A stretch of 64,000 bases of DNA from Spirogloea muscicola (lineage: Eukaryota > Streptophyta > Zygnematophyceae > Spirogloeales > Spirogloeaceae). The position numbers were made by a program, and so were the translations under genes. Shown here in pieces: positions 33,081 to 44,010 of this stretch; position 1 is the stretch's first letter, and each line of letters starts with the position of its first letter. The notes under the pieces were generated by a model. That model was not told the DNA's origin. It saw nothing but the letters and a program-made list of their open reading frames with translations, and did no database searches. The stretch lies in assembly GCA_009602725.1 (NCBI GenBank), contig WELB01000015.1, positions 630,391 to 694,390 of the forward strand, given 5' to 3'.

Positions 33081-35943
33081 CTAGCTGGCGCCTGCTGATA
33101 TCTGTGTGAGAATGAACTCCAGCGTGGCATCCCTCTGCAGCAATGCGATTCATAAGTTGAGCCACACGTCTATATCATAATCATGAAACCTGGGAAACCC
33201 CTGAATATGAAACAGACACTGACGCCACGACACCAGCAGTCAAGCGTCCTGGCAGCACTGAGTGCCAAATTGCCCTGAGGGGGCTTAGGCCAGAGTAACT
33301 AGCGTCTGCTGTGGACCTCCAGAAGTTCAAGATTTTTAGAAAAGTACCTTTGCCTTCAGAGCTTCGTCGTCCGGAGCAAGCTCCTGAGCCACGCTCGCAG
33401 CCTCGCGGAAGTGCTTGGCGGCCACCTGCTCCTCGCCCAGTGCGCGGTCCACATCGGCGACCTTTGCTAGCGAAACCGCTACATCCAGCACCTGCAGCCT
33501 TGACACCACATGCGTGACTTGCTGCACCTCAGAGCAAGTTGCCATTGCCGTCTTTGACGAGACTGGCTGCTTGACTCTTCAGGGGTGCGTGGGCAAGACC
33601 TGATTGAGCACCTGAGAGTCGGCAGACAAACACTCAAGGGCCTCTTGCCGGACGCGGAGAGCCTGCTCGTAGTATCCCCTGCAGGCGGCCAGATCGCCCG
33701 CGTGATACCGCAAGTCGCCCAGCTTGTTCAGCGACACCGAGAGCGTATGAGCAACCTGCACAATAAGCAGAAGAGGAACTTCAACAATTCATACTGCCGC
33801 TTATGTAGTAGTAGTAATACCTTTAATGTGCAACACAACCAAGAGGTTTAGTGAATTGACAAAGTAGCTGATGGATTGGCTGAGAGGCTCACTTCCTTGT
33901 CTTTACTGTCGAGCCCGACTAGCACGTTTACTGCCTCCTGATAATGCTCGGCCGCACTATCCATCTCGCCAGTTATCCGGCTGCAGAAAGACACAGCAAT
34001 GAGTGATAACTTCAACCAAAGCGGCCACAAGTAGGACAATTCTGCACATTACGGCAATGTATCCAGCAACTGACCGTCCAATACAATTCCCCTTCAATTC
34101 CCCTTCTGTGCGTGGCCAGGACTTGCACAGAAGCAGGACAAGCTTGCAGAGTCTGTGTGCATATTGTTACTTCCAAGGAAGGCCAAGAAAGCACAGAAAC
34201 CAAGGGCTTTGCAAGATGTACTGAGGGACGTGAAGGGCGAAAGACGAAGAGTGTGCACATGTAAATAGGCATGCAGCGCACCAGCAGTCACCAAGCGAAC
34301 CCAGGACAGCGCCTAGCTGGCAGCTCAGGGTCAACCGGTCATCAGGATGCTGCGTCGCCGTAGCCGCCAGCTCTGCCTGCAGGTCAGTCACACACAGCTC
34401 CAGCCGACTCCTCGCGCTGTCGAAGTTCTGGGCCTGAAAGGCCTGCAGATGTTATGCAGCCACAGCTCAGATGACAATAACTCAACCAATTCACTACCAC
34501 TAGTTACCCATTGAAATTGTCTGAGAGAGATGCCTTTCTGCAATGTCCAGCAGCGGCAGACAGGCAAGAAGGAGGATGGCCTTGCTCAGTCACCCGCATT
34601 GCCTGCTGCAACAGTAAGCTCCCACGCTCAAGCGCGGCGTCCTTGTCCAACTTCCGCGTCTCACTTTCTGCAGCATCCAGGCTTCGACATATCAGCAGGA
34701 GTTGCAATGATTCACTAATGTTACTATTGGCTGTCCCACTCAAACTCCCTTAGACTCTGCGGATACCTCCTCTTCACTTGTAGCCCTCTGCACAGGCTCA
34801 ACTCCACATATGTGTATATGAAGCTATCCCTTAGCCGTCGCCAGCTGCCTTCATCTACAAGCTTCCGAATGCAGCCAATATGGCTTTCTCTTGTAGCACC
34901 GGTGGTTCTCAACGGCCCGGTAATGTCAGCGAAGGGGCAGTTCTGTTGAAGGGCCAACTCATTTTCTGATGCTCATCATTAGCCAGTCACCACTTTTTAC
35001 CCGTACTGTATCTTCCAAGACATGCCACAGTTGTCCAGATAGTTGATACGTTCTGAAGACAATCAAGCACTACATATGACATAAGGTGCCCTTAAATGGC
35101 CCTCAGCGACTTGGCGGTAAGCGATGAGGTCCAACCTGACGCAAGCTCGCCAGCAGCGGCGGTCGACCGCTGCCTCCGAGCGTGGCCGGCGATATACTTG
35201 TCCACCATCGCCTGCATCTCGTTGTCCGGCTCGAGGCCGTCAATGTCTGCCCCGCACAAGGGGCAGTCTCGGAACGAGGCCAGGCAGCCCCTGCAAAGAC
35301 CACACACATCAGCGCCTAGTCTCGGTCAAATTACCATCACAAAGAGTGGTCCACAGCGGTGATTGCCTGAAGCTGATAGATTAAGCACAAACGTGTGGGA
35401 TTGCACTAGTATATTGGTAGCACGCCGGACTTCCAAGACAGAAGCCACAAGCCGCGCTGTGGCGCCGCCTTCTTACACTGTCTGATTGACAGCGAGATAC
35501 ATAGAGCCGCTTCTAATCTGAACACACAGACTGTCGCTGCCACTGAGGGACTTTGAGGACCTATACGAGATCAATGCGTAGTCCCCAAGCTGGATTGCCT
35601 GTTGGATTGTCAACATGTAGCCGTGCCATGGCCATCGATCGCCACTACTGCCGCTTTGCACAACACTCAGACTGCGGCTGTTAAGTGTTGGCTCGGCGAG
35701 GCGGGAAGGCTGGGCCAGGACCTGCAGAATATGTGGCGGCAGGGGCGGCAGCGGCAGGCGTCGAACAGCAGCGCCTTGCAGTGCGCGCAGCTGAGCGGGC
35801 CAATTCGGAAGGAGGCAGAGCTGTAGCCGAGCGGGCAGCGCGCCACGCCGCCCCCGCCACCGCCGCCGCCGGAATCGTCGCGCTCGGCGGCCATCTGCAG
35901 CGCCCCGAGCTCGGCCTCGAGGCCGCTGACGGCGGCGGCGGCG
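33081..35943 (-). CDS. NCA1: NCA1-like catalase activator (RING-like + TPR), 5' end in gap
   Basis: In Arabidopsis NO CATALASE ACTIVITY1 binds catalase and is needed for its full activity. Eight visible exons: 35,943-35,722; 35,290-35,136; 34,667-34,594; 34,442-34,282; 33,980-33,893; 33,755-33,612; 33,491-33,348; 33,134-33,081. All phases match. Order of parts: CPLGYSSASFRIGPLSC, a C3HC4 RING-like module (CAHC ... PCRHIFC / RGC ... CPLCGAD), EPDNEMQAMVDKYIAGHAR, DAALERGSLLLQQAMR, SRLELCVTDLQ, then TPR-type helices (TLSVSLNKLGDLRYHAGDL, YYEQALRVRQEAL, LDVAVSLAKVADVDRAL). About 347 residues are seen against roughly 400 in the plant protein, so only the N-terminus is lost in the gap. It is divergent from the EREX-like gene, and their shared promoter lies in or beside the gap. 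Confidence 0.93.
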
Positions 35944-36329
35944 NNNNNNNNNNNNNNNNNNNNNNNNNNNNNNNNNNNNNNNNNNNNNNNNNNNNNNNNN
36001 NNNNNNNNNNNNNNNNNNNNNNNNNNNNNNNNNNNNNNNNNNNNNNNNNNNNNNNNNNNNNNNNNNNNNNNNNNNNNNNNNNNNNNNNNNNNNNNNNNNN
36101 NNNNNNNNNNNNNNNNNNNNNNNNNNNNNNNNNNNNNNNNNNNNNNNNNNNNNNNNNNNNNNNNNNNNNNNNNNNNNNNNNNNNNNNNNNNNNNNNNNNN
36201 NNNNNNNNNNNNNNNNNNNNNNNNNNNNNNNNNNNNNNNNNNNNNNNNNNNNNNNNNNNNNNNNNNNNNNNNNNNNNNNNNNNNNNNNNNNNNNNNNNNN
36301 NNNNNNNNNNNNNNNNNNNNNNNNNNNNN
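35944..36329. other. Assembly gap (386 N)
   Basis: A run of N flanked by CGG/GCG-rich sequence. It hides the NCA1-like start codon and part of the shared 5' region with the EREX-like gene. Confidence 1.
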
Positions 36330-36591
36330 GGCGGCGCCTCTGGCACGACGGCGGCGGGGCTCGCGCTGGCGGCGGGGCAGCACTCAGTCGCCGCCCGTCG
36401 CAGCGACTGCCGAAGGCAGCTGATCGGCGGCGGCGCCCTCAGACGCCGCTGCCGCCGCTGCCGCAGCCGCCGCCGCCGCCGCGCGCCTTGCTCGGAGCGA
36501 GATCGAGGGACAGAGTCCAGAGGCCGGGGAGCGCCGCCATGGCGACGGGTCCGCGGCCCCCCGCCGGCGGCGGAAGCGCGAGCAGGGGCCG

Positions 36592-39500
36592 ATGACGGCT
36601 GCCAGCCCGCCGCAGCTCCGCCGCGATGGCGCCTCGCCGCTGCCGCTCGGCATGGACGCCTGCCCGCGGCCCGCGCACTGGGTGAGACTACTGCACCACT
36701 AAGTCACCCTCAGTCCCTCTCCACAGGTCGCGAGCTCGAATCCTGTCAATTGCGCTACGCAAAAGCCAGCAGCATCACCTCCTCCCCTGCCTCTCCGCCA
36801 GCTTACTGCGCTCGAGCTGCTGCATGCGGGCGTCGGCGTCTGAGTCTTCGCATGGCGGCGGCCGCTTGCAGCGTGGCCGCCACACCGTCTGGCCGGCGGA
36901 GGCCGAGGGCCACTGGGCCTTCTGTGCCATGGTCCTCTCGTGGACCGCGTTCCCGGCTGCCCGTGGCGGCCCTGGCGGTACCGCTGTTCCCACTGTTGTG
37001 AGTCTCACGCCTTCAGTCCTTCTCTTCACGGAGGCCGCACGTCTGCACGCCATGCACGGCCTGCTGGGACGCGCCTGAGATGCTGGCAGCGCGGGCGCCG
37101 CCATGGGCCCAGTTCTTCCGTGTGCAGGTCGGCGTGCAGTCGCCTGAAGGCGCGAGCTTTGCGCGGGGCATCCTCCGCCGCTTCTCCGACTTCCTCAAGC
37201 TACACGCCGCCGTGAGCGCCCACTTCGCCTGCTGCCAGCTGCCAGCTGCTATGACCCCTCTCCTCCTCCGCCGCTGTTCCTCCGCCCTTCTCTCACCTGG
37301 ATTGCTGCTCTCCTGCAGCTCAAGCGCTCGCTGCCTGGAAAGAAGTTGCCGGCTCCACCCTCCCGGAACTCGCTCGCACGTGTCAGCGCCAGCCCCGGCC
37401 TGCTGGAGGAGGTAAGGCCGCGTTGTCATGCTCTGCCTTCCGCCTCCATTTCTTGTGCCTATCTGTGTCCCCATCTTTCTGGGGCAGCGTCATGAGCCGC
37501 GCCGCCGTAGATGCTCATGTGGCAGCGGCGCAAAGCTCTCGAGGACTGGCTGGACGAGCTGCTGACCGATGTCGACGCCTCGCGCTCCGCACCCATGGCC
37601 TCCTTCCTCGAGCTCGAGGCCGCGGCACGTGCTGGTAACCATCCTCATACTCCCTCCTCCCCCCTGCCCTCCTCCTCCTCGTGCCTTACCTGTCAAGCAC
37701 GTCCTTGCCAGCCTGACTGCCTCCACAAACTGCCTGCCTTTCTTCTCCACCATGCATCAGTACTCACGGTTGTGCCGATGTGCACCTCGGCAAACCTTTT
37801 GGCAGCAATGACTGCGCTGCTGGAAGCCGCGCAGCCGGAGGCTGATGGCAGCGGTGGCCCCCCATCCCCCTTGCTGGGGCCCGCTGAGTCTGCGCTGCTC
37901 GCACGAAGCCCTCAGCTGATGGCGGCTGGTAACGGCGGCTACGTCAGCGACAGCACGACGGGCGGGCGGGGGACGCCCAGCGAGGGCCTCAGCGAGGCGG
38001 GCGATGAAGAGGGGGGTGATGAGGGAGAGAGGAGAGGGGGAGCAGGAGAGGGGGGGGACGCATACCTGCAAGGTCGGGCAAGTGCAGAGGGCCTGTTCGC
38101 GGACGGAGTCGGCGCCGCCGCAGCCAGCACGAGGTTGCCGGAAGTTGCTGGCCAGAATGGCGGCAGCAAGAATGGCAGCAGCGATGCGCGCTCCCACTGG
38201 CGTGCCGCATCGCATGACAGCCTCGCATCCGACACGAGCTCACTTGGCGGCGGCGGCGGCGGCGCTGGTGGAAGCGGAGGAGTCGAACTGGTGCCACCGC
38301 CAATGATGAAGGAGTCAGGGGCAGCAGCGGTGGCGGCAGCGTTGGTGGCAGCAGAGAGCCGGGTGCGGGGGCTTGAGGCAGAGGTGGCTACAGTCGCGGC
38401 GCGCGCCTCGGCAGAGCGCGAGCGCTTCACGGCGCTGCAGTGGGAGCTGGAGGAGGCACGCGGCGCAGCAGCGGCTGAGACGGCGAGGGCAGCAGCAGCA
38501 AGCGCGGAGCTGGCAGCCGCACTGACTGGCAGAGAGGCTGCCGAGGCGAGTGCACGCGAGGACGTGCGCTTGCTGGCCCGTGAGGTGCTTGCGCTACGGC
38601 GGGCGCTGGAAGGCACCCGCGCTGACACGGCCAGCGCGACAGCGGCGGCTGCTGCCGCTGCCGCAGCGGTGGCTGACTTCCAGGTCTGACCATCGCTCTT
38701 CTTCTCCCTCCACTCACGCCACTCTCCAGGTTCAGCACAAAGCGAGCCCAGCATCTCTAGTCATGCTTGCTATCCCACCCACCATCTTACCTCCCCCCAC
38801 ACGCTTGTGCTGCAGGCACAGCGAGAAGCCGAGCGTGCAGCGCTGGTGGACGTGTTGCACGAGGCGGGCACGCTGCGCCGTCGGTTGCGCGAGTGCGGCC
38901 TTGACGCGGTTGCTCGCGAGGCCAGCTCCAGCGGCGCCTCCACTGATGACACGCTCGCACTGCTTGCGACATCCGATGGCCGCATCACTGCGCTGCTCGC
39001 CGAGGTGCCCTCAAGCCCCCCTTCCTTTATAGTTGTATATAAGGTACACGTTTATGTTTGGCTGTTTGGGTCGATGTGATTACTGTTTGCAGTCAAAGCT
39101 GTCTTGCCTGTGCGTCCTCGCCATTTGCTGCAACAAGTCCAGCATTGCAGTTCCCTTAATTCACTTGTAGCTGCCTAAAATACAGCAGCGTATCAGTGGC
39201 AATCGTGGATAGTAATATAGCCGCCACAGAGCAAGATTGCACAAGGATACAGTCTTCAAACATGTGACCTGAAGATGTAGTCATTTTTGCTGGTCATGAC
39301 ATTTCCTTTCTTGGTGCTAGTCTGATCAGGAGGGCTGATTTGCGAGAAAATTAGCCGGTCCTCAATTGCATTGGTCCTACCTTTTTGCAGGCTCAGCTCC
39401 TGGGTGCGGCCCAGACCAGCAGCAGCAGCATTGATGGTGACAACGTCAGCCTTAACGGTGATGGCGACAGAGGCAGCCACGAGAGTGCTGGGAGCGCTGG

Positions 39501-39804
39501 TGGTGCGCCAGTGGCCGAGGAAGGAGACACTGTTACGGGCTTGGAGCAGGGCTGCGATGAGGAAGGAGGGGCACCCAGCACCCGTGATGCCAGTACCGGT
39601 GGTGGCCTAGTGGCTGTACTGCGGGTGGCACTCAGCGAGGTGCTCGTGGACAATGCACAGCTGCGCAAGGCCGTCAACTCCCTTACGCGCAGCGTGCTCG
39701 CCACTCGCGATGAGTCCTCCAGTGGCGGCACGAGCGAGAACATAGACGTCACTGATGGCGGCCGTGCTGTGGTGCAAAGAGAAGTGCCAGCTGCGCCTTC
39801 ATGA
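36592..39804 (+). CDS. EREX: PX-domain Rab5-effector-like protein (EREX family)
   Basis: EREX proteins bind endosomal PI3P through a PX domain and act with Rab5 GTPases in vacuolar trafficking. Eight exons: 36,592-36,681; 36,872-36,997; 37,113-37,211; 37,319-37,411; 37,526-37,634; 37,806-38,683; 38,816-39,004; 39,391-39,804 (about 665 residues). The start is set by the family hallmark SPLPLGMD in exon 1. Exon 2 has HTVWP...HWAFCAMVLSW. The PX core follows: FFRVQVGVQSPEGASF, GILRRFSDFLKLH, LKRSLPGKKLPAPP, LEDWLDELLTDVDASRS, ASFLELEAAAR. The long exon 6 is Gly/Ser-rich, then an Ala-rich coiled coil. The C-terminus keeps TLALLATSDGRITALLAE and VLVDNAQLRKAVNSL, conserved in plant EREX. A purine-rich stretch at 38,010-38,070 may be a small unspliced intron. 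Alternative: another PX coiled-coil protein, but the end motifs favour EREX. Confidence 0.92.
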
Positions 39805-40567
39805 CATCGAGGACACCCCAAGTCTACATTTCTCATAGATGCCCTATGACATGACGCATGACCGGGTCGTATTCACACGATGAGATAGCCGGCGATTGTA
39901 ATGGCAACCGTGTGCACTCATTTGGACCCGTCCAACCCAGTCGGGGCTGCCTATGCTCAGACTTGCTCAGCTTGATGCTTGTGCCACATGACTTCCCGCG
40001 ACTTGGCATTTCTGTGCTGCCGGTACCAGCGACTACTGACTGCAAGTGCCTGCCTCAACGGCGATGCTGCACTCATGCGGCTGGGGTCCTGCGTCTGCAG
40101 CGGCTGTGCATCACTTTCACCTACTTTGACTTTGATGAGAGACGCAGCCCTTCCCAACGGGGCGAGGAGTGAAAACGCCAGCCCCAGGAAAGTATGTGTA
40201 TTGCCAACCCATTGTACGCCTGGTTCCGCCACCGAGCTACGACTGCGAGCTCCTGGTTTGCCAGCTGCCACTGTTGGAGCCCAAGCCAGCACTGTGCAAT
40301 GAGAGCCAGGGCTGGCAGCCACCGTCGGCTGTTCTTCTGCCGTTCTCTGCGCAGCATTCTCAGAAGCCTCTGCTACCTCTCGGGCTCCACAAGTTCCTCT
40401 GAGGCCTCACCCTTCAATCGCTGGGGGGGCGCCTATAACAGTAGCCATGAAGGACCAGGAGCTCGCACGCTAAGCCCTGCTCCGAAGTACCTGCTGCAAG
40501 CTTCACTGGGCAGGAATCGTTCGCACATCGAGGTCACATTGCAGCTGCTGCTGCTGCCGCTGCTGCC
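39805..40567. other. Intergenic between EREX-like and DPB3-like genes
   Basis: Contains the 3' untranslated region of the PX gene. No frame shows a domain. Several 70-130 codon frames are low-information. Confidence 0.5.
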
Positions 40568-40625
40568 GAAACCCTGAATCCCTTAAACCCTGAATCTGTA
40601 TCCCTTGAACTTAAACCCTGAGCCC
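40568..40625. repeat. Telomere-like tract at the DPB3-like start
   Basis: GAAACCCTGAATCCCTTAAA and similar units, C-rich on the sense strand, ending about 24 bp before the ATG at 40,649. Looser CCCTGA/CCCTAA runs occur again in introns 1 (about 41,030-41,050) and 2 (41,577-41,610) of the same gene. Confidence 0.85.
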
Positions 40626-40648
40626 CGCAGCGGCGGCAGCGGCACGGC

Positions 40649-42840
40649 ATGCGGGCCGGGCCGGCGGGCCTGGATCCGAGGCTCGCGGAGGAGGAGGAGG
40701 AGGAAGCTTCCGAGAAGGAGCAGCTGGGCGGCGGCGATGGCGGCGGCGACGGCGAGGCGGACTGGCTTGCCAGGGACGGCAGGGAGGACCGCCGGCCCGA
40801 CGGCAGCGACGAGGACGACGCCAGCGGCGGCGGCGGCGTCGGCGGCGGCGATGAGGGCTCCCCGGCCGACGCNTGCGGCGGCGGGCGGCGCGGGGCGGGC
40901 CAGCCGCCGCTGGCGCTGCCGCTGTCGCGCGTCAAGCGCCTGGTGAAGGCGCAGGGCGACGTCGCCATGGTCAGCGCCGAGGCCGGCGTCCTCATCGCCA
41001 AGGCCGCTGTGAGCGCGCTCGGCTCCTCAGCCCAAACCCTATACCCCAGACTTCGTAATACCTTAACAATCCTAGATCCTTATTGTCTATTCTGTTTCTG
41101 TAGACTGTGGATCGAATCCTTGTGGCGTCTCTGCTTACGCCACTCGCCTGCGTCCATTTACGTCCGTGTCTGACATAACCCACACTGGCTTCAGTGGCTT
41201 GAGCCACTAGAAGGACCCATGATTGTTTCTCGATTTCGCCATTGATGACTGCTCAAACCGCTACAGTGGATCATCAAGATAATGCTTGCAAATTTTCGGT
41301 ATTGGATTTGGGTTTGGAACGCCTAGGGGCGCAGGACTTCGAGCCCTGCATCTTGATGGCCATTGTGTTATCTCTCAATTTTAACATTGTGCAGTGACCG
41401 GCAGCTGGACACTGCCAGTGGGTAGTGGGCACTCTCACATTGGCGGCTCCTGGCTGCGCTGCTGCAGGAGCTATTCCTCGAGTCGTTCTCCGAGGCGGCG
41501 TACACTATGGCGCGCGCTGCCGGCTCAACTACCAATCTGACATACAAGGACCTTGGTGAGCTCCACCTCTAGCTCAGAGCCCTGAGCCCTGAGCGCTAAG
41601 CCCTCAACCCAAAAGCGAAGGCGTGTGAATGAGACGCCTCTGGTGCTACTGCTTGCTAGCCGGTCACAGTCCCATCTCCACAACAACAGCGAACTTGGTC
41701 TTCTCCAATTTGTCCAATTGTCTTCACCTGATCATTACTATCAAGGTATAAATCTAGGCTTCATGTCTGCATTGTCGGCAATCAGAAGCCAAGGGATTAG
41801 GACGCTCACAACAAGCACCTGAGTCTTGGCTTGCCAATTGTCTGTGCTTCAAGTACTGCCTCATGTTTGAGAATGCAGACCCCTGCCAGCTGTAACAATT
41901 CTACTGCACAGGAAGTACCGAAGGGCAACTTTGGCCAGACCTGCGTGCCGCTGCAGCAGTCGTGGCTGACTGAGTCGTTAACTCAGAGGCGAAAGCCTGT
42001 CCTTCAAAGACGTCTTGCCTTTGTATTGCACTTGCTGCACCTAGCCTCGAAGTGCCAAGGTGTCGTCAATGTCTGCCTGAGTTGCGGGGTGCTGGCTGTG
42101 TCGACGTGGATGTAATGGTCTGCTGTGACTCCAGTCTCTGTCTCATTTGCAGCACCGACGTTGAGATACTGGTTGCCCGCGCCCACCAGGACACCTGTGC
42201 CTCAGGCAGCAGATCATTGCACCATGTCTTGCAATGAGGTCAAGCGCAGCGAAAGCCTAGCTCGACATGCTTTCTGCAACTACAGTGTCAGCGGCAGAGG
42301 CTACTGCTGACATTCAGCTGACTGGAGAAAGGGTTGTCTTTCTTCAGACATGATCTTCATAGTCTTCGTAGGGGTTGCCAGGGAATGGTCGGTCGGCGAG
42401 GGTCCCTCTGACCAGGCCAGGAGCAGAAGCTCCACGACCATCGTGCCATATAACATGGACGCAAACTACATGACAGGAACCTTTCATGATGCTCTAAGCT
42501 GACAATGAGGTCCCTCGCACCTTTGTGTACAGCGGCTGCGGTGGCCAGCACGGAGTGCCTGGAGTTCCTCCGAGGTGAGGCCAAGCTCGGCCAGAACTTG
42601 CTTGCGGTGTAGTTGCGGCCTTGCTTTGGAGCCACTTTAGATAGCATTAAAGCCATATGAGCCATATTCAAATACACAGGGAGACCAAAATCAAAAGCAC
42701 TAATGACTGGCTATCTGGTACGCTGAGTGCCCCTGATAATGGTGAGTCTTTTTGCAGACATTGTGCCGGAGATGGTGAAGGCGTCAGCGGCGCTGGCGGT
42801 CCATGTGTCCGAGAGCAATGGGGACTTGGACGTTCATTGA
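40649..42840 (+). CDS. DPB3/POLE4-like histone-fold protein
   Basis: Ex 1 40,649-41,008; ex 2 41,468-41,555; ex 3 42,533-42,574; ex 4 42,758-42,840; 190 residues. The first 85 residues are acidic and Gly-rich, with one undetermined base at 40,873. Then comes an NF-YC/H2A-type histone fold: LPLSRVKRLVKAQGDVAMVS, EAGVLIAKAAELFLESFSEA, TTNLTYKDL, VASTECLEFLRDIVPEM. This fits the small subunits of DNA polymerase epsilon (DPB3/POLE4, CHRAC-like) or plant DPB3-1. It should pair with an NF-YB-like partner, in replication, chromatin or transcription. The four exons agree in phase. POLE4-like versus NF-YC-like cannot be settled by eye: the KDLA...STE.L.FL pattern favours the DPB3 side. Confidence 0.85.
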
Positions 42841-44010
42841 AACCACCACTGGCATGGCATAGGAGCAAATTGCTGACTGTATATATGGAGCTCGATCAGA
42901 AAGTCAGGCAATTGCACGGCACACAATACTGGCCCAAGTCCACTCAAGCGAGTTGCAAGTACTATTGAAATCGTATAAGGTGTATCATTGGCTCTTATTG
43001 ACTTCGTCCTGGTCCCTCTCGGCAAGCTGGACACAGAGTAACCGCATGCGGCAAGCTTGCTGGCCTTGGAAGTCATTTGTTGTAGCCACTTGCTGCGTAA
43101 TTTGCGCTTTCCGGCTCCTCTGGGCCTTGTCCCTTTGCACTTGGCTTGGCCGCTCACAGCCACCGTCCACTTCAGAAGAATTATTTGGCTTGTGAATCAT
43201 TTCAAAGAACTAAAGAGTAAGTCACTCGCTGAGTGATAAGCAAGCCACAGCACCATGTGCTGTCCCTTGCAGTGGCTACTGAGACACGGTCCCCATCTTG
43301 AGGCCAGCGGAGTCGCTGCTTCACCTGGTAAATAATACACATTCTATAGGTACCAGTCATGGATGATGCTTTAGTCAAGCTTATGGCTTTCTTGTCCGGC
43401 TTCAGCGACAGGACTACCTCTCTCAGGTTGATGTCTTCGATTGGTTAATCGTAAAGACTGCAAGAAGACACCTGCTGGGACTTCCCTTAGTGTTTCGTGG
43501 ACCTATCTTTAACGTGGCTGCACGCAAGTGGCATTAGTCCCCATTCACAGTCGACATTTACATCATCTTTTGCACACTTCGTCTGTAAGCTACACAGCTG
43601 GCAGGTGAAGGTAGATATCTTCTGGTCGTGGTCTTCGATGGCCTATCCCAGGCCAATTTTGGCAATGTATTTTGTACTTCCATATGTTCACCGCGATTGG
43701 CTAGGTTCAGGAAGCACTTGATAGCGTGGACGTATGAGCCCCGAAATTCTGCTGGAGTCCACGAACACTTGTACGTTAGCCACCTCCAGCAGCCTCTGGG
43801 CGAAGCTACAACAAGCTGGTCAGTCCCAGTTGTCACAGCACCAAACTCCACAAGGCAGTCCAGCTGCAGTCCAGTCCAGCGCAGGCCAGCTGCGGTCGCC
43901 AGCCGCCATTGCAGCGGCAATGCCTCGGCGGGTGCAGCAGCCTCGAGGCTGAATCCTCGGCATTGACAGAAACCCAATTGCAGTGACCGCCGGAGTCGCG
44001 CTGTGGAGCC
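42841..44010. other. Intergenic upstream of PCCB
   Basis: One diverged hairpin module lies at about 43,080-43,170 (TTGGCCGCTCACAGCCACCG). There is otherwise no recognised content. The last 170 bp are GC-richer and probably hold the PCCB promoter and 5' untranslated region. Confidence 0.5.
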
